A DNA stretch of 64,000 bases. It comes from Ceratopteris richardii. Its lineage: Eukaryota > Streptophyta > Polypodiopsida > Polypodiales > Pteridaceae. A program made the translations under genes and the position numbers. The first letter of the stretch is position 1; the number at the start of each line of letters is the position of its first letter. Where the stretch lies: assembly GCA_020310875.1 (NCBI GenBank), contig CM035413.1, positions 185,971,855 to 186,035,854 on the forward strand. The letters run 5' to 3'. The notes below the pieces were generated by a model. It was not told where the DNA came from, ran no database searches, and saw only the letters and a list, made by a program, of their open reading frames with translations. Positions 21,816 to 33,192 of the stretch are shown here, piece by piece.

Positions 21816-23342
21816 ATTTCGGAGTTCTCAAGGTGAGAAGTTTGTCCACTTATGTTTCAAGTAGAAGTTGCAGATTCTTGAAAAGGATTTGGTTGAAGAA
21901 ATGTTTTACAACTTTATGTAAAAAGCATGGACACTTAGAGACATTTAGGTAGTAAATCAAACATTCATTCATGAAGGTTTGATAAGAGCAGATTCTATTT
22001 ATATATTTTAGTGGAGAGATCTTGATAGATCTAGATAGATCATGTAAGATCTTGAGTATTTATGATTCAGTTGTCTATCCTTTGTTTGAGATGGTTCTTA
22101 GCATTGGAGGAAGTAAGTCAAAGATTCAGATTCTATCAGATTTGTGTTGCAAAAGAATAGAAGAAGATACTTGTTATGTTGCAGAAGATTATGAATCCTA
22201 AAATGCTTTCAACAAGGTTTTGTTATGTTAGGATCAACTAACCTTATTCTATAATTTGGGAAGTTGAGGAATGAGAAGGAAAGCTATTTGCATGTGTACA
22301 GTGCTAGTAAAAAGGGTTCAGAGATTTTTGTTTTAGATATAGGTATTGATCACTGAAGATCAGATTTATTGAAAGAAGGAAGATGTTCTAGATTTCATAA
22401 AGTCTGATATATTTGAAGAATTCTAGATACTAGTGTTAAGTCATCTAGGGGGGTGATGAAACATGAAGACTTATTTTCAGTCATATGTGAAAGAATACAG
22501 ATCCATACCTACAGGTATTCCTATTTCTCATATTCCTATATTTCCTTTGTCAGGTTCTCTTTATGTTCTAGCTTTGAAAGAAGAAGGAAGAAGGAGAATG
22601 TTTGGAGAAATTTCCTATTAGGATGTTCCTATTCAGGAGAAGGTTCCAGAGTTCTATTGAAGAGAAGCTTGATATTTCAGAGAGGTATGTTTAAGAGGTG
22701 CACACATATATGTTTATACCAGGTTTTGAAGGAAAGAGGTATGAAAGACTTATAGTTAGAACAAGGATAATAACATGATGACATCATAGATATGATATTT
22801 TGATGAGAGTCATGAGTTGAGTTGAGTTGACTTGACTTGAGTACAGTCAAAGATGAACCCGCAGTGTTCATAATACACTAAGTTGTGAGTTTTTGGTCAC
22901 AGGTTCTCGGATTCAGTTCTTGATTTTGTTTAGTGTATTTTACATGACACAATAGAAGTACATTGAGAAAGCTTTCTTAAGGTAAATGCAAATATGTGGA
23001 TCCTAGTGTATGTTTTTAGGTTTAAGAAAACAGGAGATAGTAGGTTCAAAGTCAGTTCATGCTACATTTGTTATCAAGCAAATGATTGCTTGTTGGGTAC
23101 ACTATTGGATATCTAGTTTGCATATTTTCTCTAGTATTATGGTTCATATTCAGCAAGTTCAGTTTTTGGAAGTTTGAAAGAAAGTCAAATTAAATTTTGA
23201 AGAAGACTTTTGAAGAAAAGATTTGAAGGTCAATTTGGGAGTACAAGCTTCAAGCTTGTAATAGTTTGCAGCTTATGAAGTTTGCAGATAATGAAGTTGC
23301 ATATTCAGTCCAATCTGTACCAATATGACATTGCAGGGGGAT
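21816..23342 (+). other. 3' untranslated internal region of LTR element X
   Basis: AT-rich sequence without long ORFs leading up to a polypurine tract (GCAGGGGGA, 23333-23341) and an LTR. Ordinary for the 3' UTR of a plus-strand gypsy element. No pol domain of this element is in the window; its left part has been lost next to the array. Confidence 0.5.
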
Positions 23343-24691
23343 TGTCGGGAAATAATGTCTCATAGGTCAAACTTGCTCAAGTTGCTACAGCATGTGTACC
23401 ATTTCTTGCTAGTCCACCTACAAGCTAAGACACCTAGCCTCATGGATAAGTCGATTGACTTCTAAAGAAAAGGCGCAGGATCTAGTCCCGCGAGCAACAC
23501 ATGTGAAGATTATTTTGTCATGCTTTTTAGAAAACAAAAGTGACGGATGGCAATGCTGTTTCCTCTTGATGTGTTTCAAAATCACGTAGCGATCGCTTGT
23601 GCGTTTAGCTTTAAGAATTGTGCTTTTGATGGTGCTTTTCAAGATACACACAAGGTTATATAACAAGAGCTTGGCTCATTATTCAAGCATCCTTCACCTA
23701 TTTCAACACAAGCTTTGGAAGCTTGGTCCCTCAATAGAGGTGGTGCTTCTAGCACATGGGGCAGCCATGTTGCTATTGTGGAGCATGTTGAGGAGCGGCT
23801 ATGGATTTCTTCTTGGAGAAGAAGAGTGTGCTCACATTCTTGCTTATGGAGAGGCTATTAGTAGCTTGATGGTGTGGATCGGCCATTCACATGATGTATT
23901 TGAAGATTGTCTTCTACATGAAGATTTCGGGTTACTTCAAAGACATTGGATGGTGGTTAACATAAGATTTGCATCTTATGTTAAGAATTCAGGTATATAT
24001 TCTCTTTATGCACACAGGTACTGCTTGGAGTTTATGAAGGTAGTAACATCCATATCAGCAGGAGTCCTAGTCGCATGGGTACAAGAGAATCAGTACGTAT
24101 ATGCTTTATGCATATTTGGATGAGGTGTTAGAGAAGATATGTTCATATGAGTTTGAGGATTTCTGGCAGCAAACTTGTTAGCATTCTTTGCTACTTTTGT
24201 AAGTATGTGATCTTTTCACACACGTGTCTAACTTAGGGTCTTCCATAGCCTAAGGTTAGATGAGGGTTTGTTGATTATCAGTTTTAGACTGATCCTTCCT
24301 CTTTCTGTCACTCATATTCACTCTTCTACAACCTAATAGGTTACACATCTCATATATATTCAGATTTCTGTCCATACATCTGAATATTGTTGTTACATTT
24401 GTCATTCACTCTTCCATCTATTTATGTTCACATAGAGTGGTTGAGAGTTTTGCTCCCACATTGTACATTGAACATTGGTATATATGATAGTGTGAGTAAG
24501 CCTTCGGTTACGTAACACTTTACACATGTTTTCTAATCTCTCTCTATCTTTGTCTCATCATTTGTATGATTAAATGTGGTATGATCATGTTTTGTCAATA
24601 TTGGAAGATTGCTAGATTCTATGTTGTATATGTTGGACCTATGGAACCTTGGACTTGTGATATTAGTTATGGGCCTACTAAATATCCAACA
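23343..24691 (+). repeat. 3' LTR of element X
   Basis: A 1349-bp segment starting TGTCGGGAAATAATG directly after the polypurine tract and ending AATATCCAACA. The short terminal inverted repeat (TGTCGG / CCAACA) supports both ends. No partner LTR is in the window. The 174-codon frame inside (23599-24123) shows no domain I recognise. Confidence 0.65.
23428..23499 (+). other. tRNA-like sequence (possible SINE head), anticodon TCT region
   Basis: TAGCCTCATGG (A-box like, 23435) and GGATCTAGTCC (B-box like, 23478) are 43 bases apart, the spacing of a tRNA gene. A CTTCTAA loop like that of tRNA-Arg(TCT) lies between them. T-stem pairing is 4 of 5 and D-stem 3 of 4, but the acceptor and anticodon stems do not pair. 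It is therefore not a working tRNA; it could be the head of a SINE or a chance relic within LTR X. Confidence 0.35.
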
Positions 24692-25156
24692 CTCTATGCT
24701 CTCTCTCTCTCTCTCGGAGTGCTCTACTGGTGCGGTTTGTCATGCCATACATGCAAACATAAAATACCAACTTTCTCGGAGATAGAGGTCATCATCTCGA
24801 GACCTGTGCAGAGGTCTCTTGTACCGATGCAAGCTGCTAGAGATGATGATATAGCTAGAACCTGTAGTAAAAGCTCAAAAACACACAAAAGACTGATCGC
24901 ACGCAAGCTCTCTCTCATTCTCTCTCACAAGTGAAATGAGGAGAATGAGGTGGGGATGGATATATTACCAAAAAACTGAAATTTTCACGAAGATGGAGAT
25001 GGAGGTGGGAGATGGTGAGGATGATGATGGTGATGATGATGATGATGATGAAAATAAGGAAAAATAATGAAAAATAAATAAAAATGAAGATATGACCTAT
25101 GACTCCAATGTCACAACTCTACAACTAACCATCACATGCTCATCCTCGAAGCCCTC
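24692..25156 (-). other. Leader downstream of the tRNA-Asp PBS, with GA and GAT microsatellites
   Basis: On the minus strand this follows the PBS of LTR A4. It holds a CT/GA run (about 24700-24717) and a GAT/ATC run (about 25019-25051). I see no coding domain. The far end is cut by LTR X at 24691. Confidence 0.5.
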
Positions 25157-25174
25157 TCCCCGGCAATGGCACCA
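25157..25174 (-). other. Primer-binding site, tRNA-Asp type
   Basis: The minus strand reads TGGTGCCATTGCCGGGGA, 16 of 18 matches to the complement of the plant tRNA-Asp(GTC) 3' end. It lies 7 bases inside LTR A4. tRNA-Asp priming is typical of Athila/Tat-like plant gypsy elements. Confidence 0.8.
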
Positions 25175-25181
25175 AATTTGG

Positions 25182-25458
25182 TGTCACTATAGCACAATGG
25201 CAAGTACCAATGTGAGGAGATCCACCTCATAATTGTCAATCCGTGGAGACGTGAGGACTAGTATGAAGCCTATGAGCAAGTGATGACACAAGTGCGTGAG
25301 TGAGAAGCACACAAGCATGCACACACATCTGCACACAAGGCAAGTACAAAGAGAGGACAATGGAGTTCTTTGTATTACTCAACAAGTCTCTTACAATAGC
25401 TCAAAACGCTAACAAGCTAACCTCAAAAATGATCTCTCTAGCTCTTTTTATAGTTTGG
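25182..25458 (-). repeat. LTR A4 (family A), truncated at the TATA box
   Basis: The 3' half of a family A LTR on the minus strand, ending TATAGTGACA next to the PBS. The match to other family copies stops at 25458, just after the TATA box, and accessory-ORF sequence begins. As the only A LTR with its PBS attached, it defines the 5' LTR/leader border of the family. Confidence 0.8.
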
Positions 25459-26100
25459 TGATATGTTTCTCATGTAGCACTGTTGTTGGAGGAGATGGTG
25501 GATAGTCTTCAGAGATGAAGTGGTGTTGCTTGAACCTGCTTCATACTTGCCAAGAATAGTTTTTGGACAGTGTAGCGGGCCTATGGATTGATTGTCGAAC
25601 TGCTATGTGTACGACCTCTTAAACTCCCAAGGATTTTGATAGTAATTTTAGTGTAGTGATGAAATGCAGGTCCACTCCTTTGTCTACGAGCATTTGTTCT
25701 ATCAAGGCATGGCTTGATGCAAATGAAATTCGATGCCTTTCTTGCACCACCTTGATTGTGTCATATAACCTTTGTAACTGGGTTGTGTACGTAGGAGCAC
25801 TTGCAAGTTTTGACACCTCTATTTCCTCCTCTTGATGTCTTCCTTCATAGTCATCGTTGCCTTCCTTTGATTCTTCATTATCATCATCATCTTACTTGTC
25901 CTCATCCTCATAGACTATGGTGACTAGTACTTGAGAGGTGGTGGCTTGTGTTTGAGAGCTTTCTGCATGTGGTTCCTCACTCGCTTCAAGATTTACTTCC
26001 CTTAAAATTTTCTCAAAGTCTTCATTGGTCAGCTCTTCCAAGTGTAATTGTCAGGGAATTCAAGGTCTATGGGAACTGGTAGGAATATCAAGTTGGGGCC
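25459..26100 (-). pseudogene. Relic of family A accessory ORF (acidic plus helical segment)
   Basis: The minus strand reads ELTNEDFEKILREVNLEAS, an acidic stretch of Asp/Glu, then YTTQLQRLYDTIKVVQERHR and LIEQMLVDKGVDLHF (ORF 25619-25816). Order and spacing match the acidic run and helical segment of the accessory region at 9018-9560, including the Q/H-RLY core and GVD. It lies upstream of LTR A4, so the two were joined by deletion or belong to different copies. Confidence 0.55.
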
Positions 26101-27202
26101 TTTAGTGTTGTGTCTCAGGAGGCATAGTGTAAATGGGCATACCTATCAAGGTGGAGGAGTGACATCTGGGGTCAATCTTGCTCCTCGTGGTTGAGCACAT
26201 GGTACTTGTACTCCTCCTTGCATCCTCTTGGAAGGGGGTCTTGTGGATGTTCAACATTTAAACTCTTGCACTCTATTCCACACTAGAGCCCTCCAAATTG
26301 GAATATCATAAGCCAAACATCTTGTTGCAGAGAAACAAGCACAAAAGAGGAGCCCCAAAATTTTTAAAATTATGGGCACAATTTTTCTTCTTCAAATTCT
26401 TACGAAAACCTCATAAAGCCATGTAAATGCACTAGAGGAGTCCACTAGATGCATAAATCCCAAGCAGTGTGTTATAATCCTTGAAAATAGTAGAAAATTA
26501 GGGTTTTTATAATAAAGTGCCCGTGTCTTGTGTGAAAGGACCATTTTTAGGGCACATGTATATAAGTCATTTGATGACACTTTGTAAAGACTTTTTGCCA
26601 TTGTGAGTAGGAGAGCTCTGATTTTCGAATTTGCTTCTTCTTGTCTTGCATCTCCTTGCTTGTGATATTGCATGTGTGTATGTAGCTTGAAATGAGTGCA
26701 TGGAAGTGTTGTCTATCCAATTCACTGCTTTTTTGAAGTGTGTAATGTGTGTGTGAGGTGTGAGGAGGTGGGTGATGAAACTAGGTGAGTTATGTAGCTC
26801 TGTTCTCTGCCCATATCTTGATGTAGATTTGTTAGAATCGAATAAGACTATGACCATTTAGATGCATCTCATCGAGAGCTGAAATGAACCCAGTATTGAC
26901 CACATTCCAAGGTCGGAGCTAAGAGAAAAGTCCATTTTTGTGCTTACTAATGTTTCATGTATCGCGACACCATTTCCACCTGTGAGAGTGATGAATGTGT
27001 GTGATAATACTCATCTGCATTCCATAATAGCTATTTCACTTCATTGACCATTGTGCAAGTGCATGTCTTCATACACTCGGTTAGGTTCAAGGTACTTCTG
27101 AGATTGATAATTTAAATGTGTAATTCCCACTATATGCACTTGTTGGTGATAGAGGAATAGTCTCTTTCATCATAAGTTCCTATGTTCGTGCTTAGGTACA
27201 CA
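26101..27202 (+). other. Unassigned stretch ending in a probable LTR end
   Basis: No coding domain. The last few hundred bases before the PBS at 27210 should be the 5' LTR of family B copy 2 (end TAGGTACACA at 27202), but no second copy is available to set its start. ATGTATCGCGACACC at about 26957 echoes the array motif found in the same element. Confidence 0.4.
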
Positions 27203-27209
27203 CGTTTTT

Positions 27210-27227
27210 TGGTGCCGTTTCTGGGGA
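27210..27227 (+). other. Primer-binding site, tRNA-Asp type (family B copy 2)
   Basis: TGGTGCCGTTTCTGGGGA, 15 of 18 matches to the tRNA-Asp complement, in the plus direction and followed by a leader. Confidence 0.65.
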
Positions 27228-27486
27228 AGCACTAGTCCAACCAAGGTACTCGAATGATGGTAAGAGCTCTTAGGAGAAGATACGAGTTGGGAAGAGATGA
27301 ATACTCTACTTTGGTAAGTCAAATCTTTTTGCACTTATTTCTTTGCACTTGGAAAGTGTGTGTAGTAAGTTAGTAGACTTAGGAAAGTGAGTGAGTAGGA
27401 GTAGAGAGTAGGATGGAGAGAGGAGGTAGGTAGATTTCCCAAAATCACAGAAATTTCTTTTATTTGTGTACCATTCAGCCTGGGGT
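27228..27486 (+). other. Leader of family B copy 2, left part
   Basis: Untranslated sequence between the PBS and copia F. It resumes at 33505 beyond copia F; the five bases ATAAA are duplicated at the joint. Two good splice-donor-like sites (GGTAAGAG near 27258, GGTAAGTC near 27315) are present. Confidence 0.6.
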
Positions 27487-27491
27487 ATAAA

Positions 27492-28041
27492 TTTTAGTAT
27501 ATGATCAATGTCTACCCCTCATGATTGTATGCACATTTTGTAAGGCCCCCGTTGTGAGGAGAAGCCAAGCGTGCATTACCCAATTGATGGGAATCCCAAC
27601 TTGCATGTTGGATGAAGATCATATTGGACCCGTACGATGGTAAAGGGAATATTCCATAGAATATTCCCTTTCGAAGTCAGAAATCATTTATATTTGTTAG
27701 GTCGGTTCAACCGGTCTAAGCCATGTATGGCAATTACGCGGGTGGTGGCCGCCCACGCTCTACCGCCCATGTATAGCCATCCACAGAAGGCAACCCATGA
27801 TCCTATATATACATGACTTCTGCACTACATGAGACATTGAGTTGAGCCAGCATACCTCTACCTTGTATCTCCCTATCTAGAGTTGTCTAGATCGCCATTT
27901 AAGCTCTACCTTGAGAGCACACGGGTGGACAACGCCATCATCTTTGTACTTGCTGCTAGTAGAAAATTGTTGAGATTCTCCTATATATGTTATCTTCTCT
28001 GCTATTGCTCCTGTGTTATATTGCGTAACTATTGTCTTTCA
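27492..28041 (+). repeat. 5' LTR of copia F
   Basis: 550 bp, starting TTTTAGTATATG (TG of the start mutated) and ending GTCTTTCA next to the PBS. The segment TGTAAGGCCCCC is shared with the LTR of copia E, so F and E are related families. Confidence 0.85.
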
Positions 28042-28053
28042 TGGTATCAGAGC
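28042..28053 (+). other. Primer-binding site, initiator tRNA-Met (F)
   Basis: TGGTATCAGAGC directly adjoining the LTR end. Confidence 0.92.
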
Positions 28054-28136
28054 CATAAGGTTCGAATAGCTTGAGAAGTATCACTATTTTAGCCTACTAG
28101 CATACTAGAATATCAGTAGATTATTCTAGTGATTAC

Positions 28137-29000
28137 ATGATGGCTTCATCGTCAAACACTGGTCTTGGTGCTTCAACTAATGTTAATGCTGCACCAATTC
28201 GAATTCGTCCACTTGCATTCACTGAAGGGAAGCTGGATGGAACCAATTATACACTCTAGAAGTTCAAAATTTCTGCAATTTTGGACTCGTATGAGTTACT
28301 TGACACTGTCATGGGACCCATGGGATTGGATCCAGAGCCTATACCAATTGAAGATTCAGCAAATTCAAGCTTGATGATTTAGCCAGATCCAGATCTTCTA
28401 CGAGCTTGGAAGAGGCGGAATGCTAATGGATTATGTGCAAATGTCACTAGTGTAAGTGATTCTGTGCTTACTTTAGTTCAATCTACTACTAAAGCACATG
28501 AGGCTTGGGGCATATTGGCTCGTCACTATGAGACCAAGAACCACACTAGGATACAGAATTTAGAAAATCAGTTGGCAAATGAAAAGCATTCTGATTCTGA
28601 AAAGGCTAAAGATTTTATCAAATGGATAAAACATCTTCAAAATCAATTGGTTGCAGTTGGTGTTGTTATAACACTAGAAGAGTTGGCTCGAAGATGTGTA
28701 CGTGTTCTTCCAGCAAAGTATGATGGCTTAGTAACAATCCTTAACACTCAGGTAAGACCAACTCCCCTTACATTTGAAGAGTTTTGTGTGATGCTTTTAG
28801 AAGAAGAGATGCGGCTGAAGAATCGGCAAAGTACAAGTGATGCTGCATTCTCAGCAAATGCAAAAGGTAAAGGCTCTTCTAAAGGATCAAAGAAGAAGCC
28901 AAAGAAGAAAAAGTTCACATGAAGTTGCTTCTATTGTGAAAAGAAAGGCCATGCCATCAAGGATTGCAGAAAGAAGCAAGCCGATGAACGAAATGGGACT
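28137..29000 (+). pseudogene. gag: copia F gag with zinc knuckle
   Basis: Starts MMASSSNTGLG; the capsid part includes KLDGTNYTL and the open frame 28464-28922 (AHEAWGILARHYETKNHTR, LPAKYDGLVTILNTQVRP), then a Lys-rich tail and the knuckle CFYCEKKGHAIKDC (complete CCHC). Stops interrupt it at about 28257, 28380 and 28920. The closest relative here is the gag of copia E. Confidence 0.9.
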
Positions 29001-29099
29001 CTAAAATCATCATGGAAGAACAAAGAGTCTGCAAACAACACAGAGCTGGAACTTTGGGTAGCTATTGAAGAGGTATGTTCATCTGCTCAAGCTCGTGTT

Positions 29100-30620
29100 G
29101 ATGAACCATGGATTTTAGATAGTGGAGCTTCTCGCCATATGACTAGTAAAAAGGATTGGTATAGTTCCCTAGTGCCTCTACGGGAATCCATCAATGTAGT
29201 GGTGGGAAATGACTCCAAGTGTCCAGCCGAAGGAACTAGAACCATCTCTTTTATCACTTCTCCAGGTGTTGAGAAAAAGTTATCCGATGTTTATGTACCT
29301 ACACTTAAAAGAAATTTGTTGTCAGTTTCTGCAATAACAGATCGTGGACTCGAAGTTCACTTCAATAAGAGTGGTGCAAAAATCATGGATTCATCAGGTG
29401 ATGTTGTAGGTAAAGGCATACGACGGGATAACTTGTATGAATTAAGTGCTTTAACTGCTACAAAAGATAAAGATGTAAGCAGGTTATGGCACCAACGATT
29501 TGGGCATCTCGGATTTGCAGTTTTGAAGGAGATGCAAAGAACAGGGATGGTTGCTCATTTGCCTGCATTTTTAGAGTTGCAAGAACCTTGTGAAGCTTGT
29601 ATGATGGGCAAGCAACAACGAAAGGCATTTCCAAGAGAAACCAGCAATCGATCTCAAGCTCCTCTAGAGTTGGTACATGCTTATCTCTACGGTAAAATGT
29701 CTACACCTGCTTTAGGAGGATCTTTCTACTTTTTTCTTTTAGTCGACGATTATATTAGAAAGATGTGGGTTTATTTCATTCGAGAGAAGGCTGATGCTTT
29801 TGAAAAATTTAAAATGTGGCATAAGGATGTGGAAAATGAATCAGGAAGGAAACTGAAGAAATTCAGAACAGATAGAGGAGGTGAATTCTTGTCAACAGAA
29901 TTCAATAGTTACTGTAAGGAGCATGGTGTGAAAAGGCAATTTACCACAGCTCATACACCTCAACAAAATGGCGTTGTTGAGTGCAGGAACAGGACAATGG
30001 TTGAAATGACTTGTTGTATGTTAAAGGCTCAAGACATGCCTGATTCATTTTGGGAAGAAGCAGTCAATACAATAATCTGCATCCTCAATCAAAGCTACAC
30101 AAAAGCACTGAAGGGGATGACTCCTCAAGAAGCATATTCTGGTAAATAGCCTTCAGTTTTGCATTTGAGAATTTTTGGTTGTTTCTGTTATGCACATATT
30201 CCTGATTCAACAAGATCAACGTTGGATTCAAAAAGAAAGAAGTGTCTTCCTAGGATATAGTGAAGAGTCCAAAGCATACAGGTTGTGGGATCCTGAGGCA
30301 AGGAAGATTTTTGTCAGTCGAGATGTGGTGTTTGATGAATGACCACACTTAGTAGAAGATAAAGGTAAATCTACTATCTCATCAAACGGAGAAATATCTC
30401 ACCTTGTGCCTATCAAAAGATAGGTTAAAGTTGAGGAGGAGGAAACATCTGATGAAGAAATTTCCTCAATAAAAAGCCAACCAGTTGTACCTACACAGCG
30501 TAAGCCACTACCAAAGTGGGCACAATAGCTCTTTGATGATCACAATCCACATGTGGATGTACCAGAATCATCCTTAGATGGATTACGAAGATCAAAGAGA
30601 ATAGAGGAGCAAAGAAGAGC
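29100..30620 (+). pseudogene. pol: copia F protease and integrase
   Basis: The protease keeps its active site (WILDSGASRHMT near 29108). Then come the GAG-pre-integrase zinc region (LWHQRFGHLG ... CEACMMGKQ) and the integrase core: LVHAYLYGKM (first catalytic Asp changed to Tyr), KFRTDRGGEF (second Asp kept) and QQNGVVECRNR (Glu kept). The 336-codon frame 29139-30149 is open. After its stop the integrase tail ([16 protein letters not shown]) continues in shifted frames with stops to about 30620. Confidence 0.9.
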
Positions 30621-30639
30621 CTCATAAAACATTGTTAAC

Positions 30640-30958
30640 ATGGCTCTAATGGCAGATATCATGGGCTCAATAAAGGAACCTAGCACCATTGAAGAAGCCC
30701 TTGATGATCCAGGTTGGAGAGTGGCAATGCAGTCTGAGTATGATAGTATACTAAAAAATGATACATGGGATCTTGTCGACTTTCCGCCAAAAAAGAAGGT
30801 AATAGGTACTAAATGGATTTGGGAAGCTAACTATAAAGCAGATGGAACATTAGAAAAGTATAAGGCAAGATTAGTTTCACAGGGTTCTTCATAGATCGAA
30901 GGATTTGATGTTCAAGAAACTTTTGCACCAACAGCACACATGACAACTATTCGGACGG
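30640..30958 (+). pseudogene. pol: copia F reverse transcriptase, first part
   Basis: PSTIEEALDDPGWRVAMQSE, NDTWDLVDFP, GTKWIWEANYKADGTLEKYK and FAPTAHMTTIRT form the first third of copia RT. It is cut at 30958 by the solo LTR and resumes at 33106. Confidence 0.9.
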
Positions 30959-33101
30959 TGTCGTCAAGATTTGCTCTCCTCTCTCACTTGTGAAGGCCTA
31001 CAAAAAACATATTTGGCGAAGGTAGCCAGAATTCCCCGAGAAGTCCAGGATGCATCAAGGATGTCAAAGGAAGGTCACATACAAAGTTTCAAAGAAATCA
31101 AGAAAGTCCATGGTAGCGGTCAAAGCTGGTCAAAGCTGGTCAAAGTTGGGAAATTAGGGCAAAAATTTCATTGTCACCAAATTAGATGAAAATCCATATA
31201 CTTGTAAAGATTGTCAAAGGCAGTCTATAGCCCAAATTTCAGCAGAAAATGGATTTTGTAGCACATTGATATGCTATGTTCATTTTATAAAAATGTAATT
31301 TTTCTAGTTTGACCCTACAAATTCTTGTATAGAAAATTATGTTAGCTATATGGTTTGGCATGTATAAAGATCATATGTGGCTACATATTTGTACAAATTT
31401 TCAAGGCTATCAGAGCTTCCTAGACACCTTAATGCCACCTTGCAAGCTTCCAAATGTAGTCAAACTTGTACAAGGGAGATTCAGATGGGAGTTCTTCCTG
31501 CATATTCCTGAAGGAGATCTTTGGAAACATAGTCCTACAAAGTTTCATCTTCATCGAAGTCTTTTTGGAGGGTCAAAGAGCACAAAGTCCAGTTTTCAAG
31601 GTCACCGCAGTTTTCTAGAATAAGAAAATTGAAGGCTTGAAGGGCTGCCACATGTCAAAATATGATTGAACCATGGTGTACGGTCAAGATGAGCTCCTAT
31701 TCAAGGGTGGAGATGCACTAAAGCATAAAGGAAGGAGGATCCACGAATTTTTTCCATAAAAGAAGACTTTGTTGACAGTTAAAGATCAATAATGCAAAGT
31801 TTCTCCAAAAATAGTGGCTTATCTTATCTGAATTGATGTCAGCACTGATCCGACGGTCCAGATCATCCCCAGATCCAATGGTGGAGAATGAGGGCGCCTA
31901 AATTTCACTCCTTTACACTAGATTTGATAGAAAGAACAATTCCAAGCCATTGATTTGATTAATCAAATGGTTGTAATCGAAAGTAGTGATCCTAGAGTTG
32001 AGAGTTGATTTCTCTAGATCCAAGGGCCCAAATTCATTCAAAAAACTATATAAACCCCCCTCCAAACTCCTAGAGCATCATTGTTAGGCATCCATAGGGC
32101 TCATGCTAGCTTACGGTTTCCTTGAGACGATCACCCTCGGTTGAGCGAGTGAGGATCCAAGGTGAGCTAGTATGAGTATAGAACCTAGTTTCAAATTTAA
32201 GTTAGAACTCCAATTTAGGATAGGCTCTTGAAACCAGCATCTCTATCTTGACTCACCCTCGGTGGAGCGTGTGAGTGAGTTAGAGCTGATTTTAATGAGT
32301 CTTAGACTTCTTTAGTTAGACGTTACGAGCCTAGACAGACATAGGGTCACTGGAGTGGAACTCACCTTCTTACGTGTGACATTCGGTTGAACTGTCATGG
32401 TTTGAGGGTCGGAACCACCTTTGATCAGTAGACTGCTTAGCGTGACGTACCACGACGATCTTTTACATGTAACTTAATTCAAATTCTTTTAATTCATGTC
32501 ACTTGTCACTTGTCTCTTATCACCTCTCTCAGTCTCTTACGTATTTTTACATGTCTTCTATTTCTTCTATGTGTGAGAAGGCTCCGCAGTATTGCGTTGA
32601 ACCAGTGAGGATGTTTCTTTGAGCTTGTGAGTAAAATCCATCATCATAATTCACTTGCATGCATATAATCCATACAAATCCATACATATTTATTAGTTTC
32701 TGAAAGTGTATAAGAAGCTCCAATATTGGACCATTCTTCCTTTCGAAACTGATTTATGTGTAAGGATTCCATCTATTCTCATCATGCATACATATCATCC
32801 AAAGAAGGCTATACATATGGATTAGAATTAGGAAGTGTTTAAGAAGCTCCTCCAATGGACCATTCTTCCTTCGAAATTTGATTCGTGTGTATGGTTCTCT
32901 TTCATTCTTATCATTCATGTCATCAATCTAACTTGCACACCTACATTCCCATTCCCATAATTATTTCAACATCTCTCTCTTCTCCATACTCAACATTAAT
33001 TTCACCTTCACATCTTTAAACCTTCCAACATTCATTAGCTTCATACACCCTGTGTGTGCCACGACCGGACCCGATCCACCCGGATTGCGATCACCTCCAC
33101 A
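30959..33101 (+). repeat. Solo LTR J (2143 bp) inside copia F RT
   Basis: The inserted block begins TGTCGTCAAG and ends ACCTCCACA, has TG...CA ends, and is flanked by a 4-bp repeat ACGG (30955-30958 and 33102-33105). Removing it and one repeat restores the copia RT reading frame across the site. It contains a TATA box (32046-32054) but no gag or pol domain, which fits a solo LTR left by LTR-LTR recombination. Inside are diverged repeats: about 110 bp at about 32700-32815 and 32825-32935, CACCCTCGGTTGAGCG at about 32135 and 32260, and GGTCAAAGCT three times near 31120. Confidence 0.75.
32046..32054 (+). promoter_or_regulatory. TATA box of solo LTR J
   Basis: TATATAAAC preceded by AAAAAAC and followed by CCCCCTCCAAACTCC, a typical plant core promoter arrangement, about half-way along the LTR. 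Confidence 0.5.
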
Positions 33102-33192
33102 ACGGTACTTGCAGTAGCTGCACAAAAGGCCTGGCCTATTTTCCAGATGGATGTCAAATCTGCATTTTTGAATGGTCACCTCAAGGAGGAGG
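33102..33192 (+). pseudogene. pol: copia F reverse transcriptase, second part
   Basis: Continues the RT after the solo LTR: VLAVAAQKAWPIFQMDVKSA and FLNGHLKEEVH, the motif just before the catalytic region of copia RT. It then breaks off and LTR sequence follows, so the YVDD region and RNase H are deleted. Confidence 0.88.

Noticed and set aside
21433..21849. 138-codon repeat protein (RDTPRY units) and its plus-strand counterpart
   Set aside because: An 18-bp repeat is open in several frames on both strands by construction; I see no start context or flanking coding sequence that supports a gene.
23428..23499. Functional tRNA gene
   Set aside because: Acceptor and anticodon stems do not pair; kept only as a tRNA-like relic.
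23599..24123. 174-codon ORF that might be a host gene
   Set aside because: It lies wholly inside LTR X, has no recognisable domain, and its composition is like the surrounding LTR.
26392..26857. Minus-strand ORFs of 93 and 96 codons
   Set aside because: No motif, overlapping frames, and no homologous copy in the window.
31339..31623. 94-codon ORF within block J
   Set aside because: No domain; J has target repeats and TG...CA ends and is better explained as a solo LTR.
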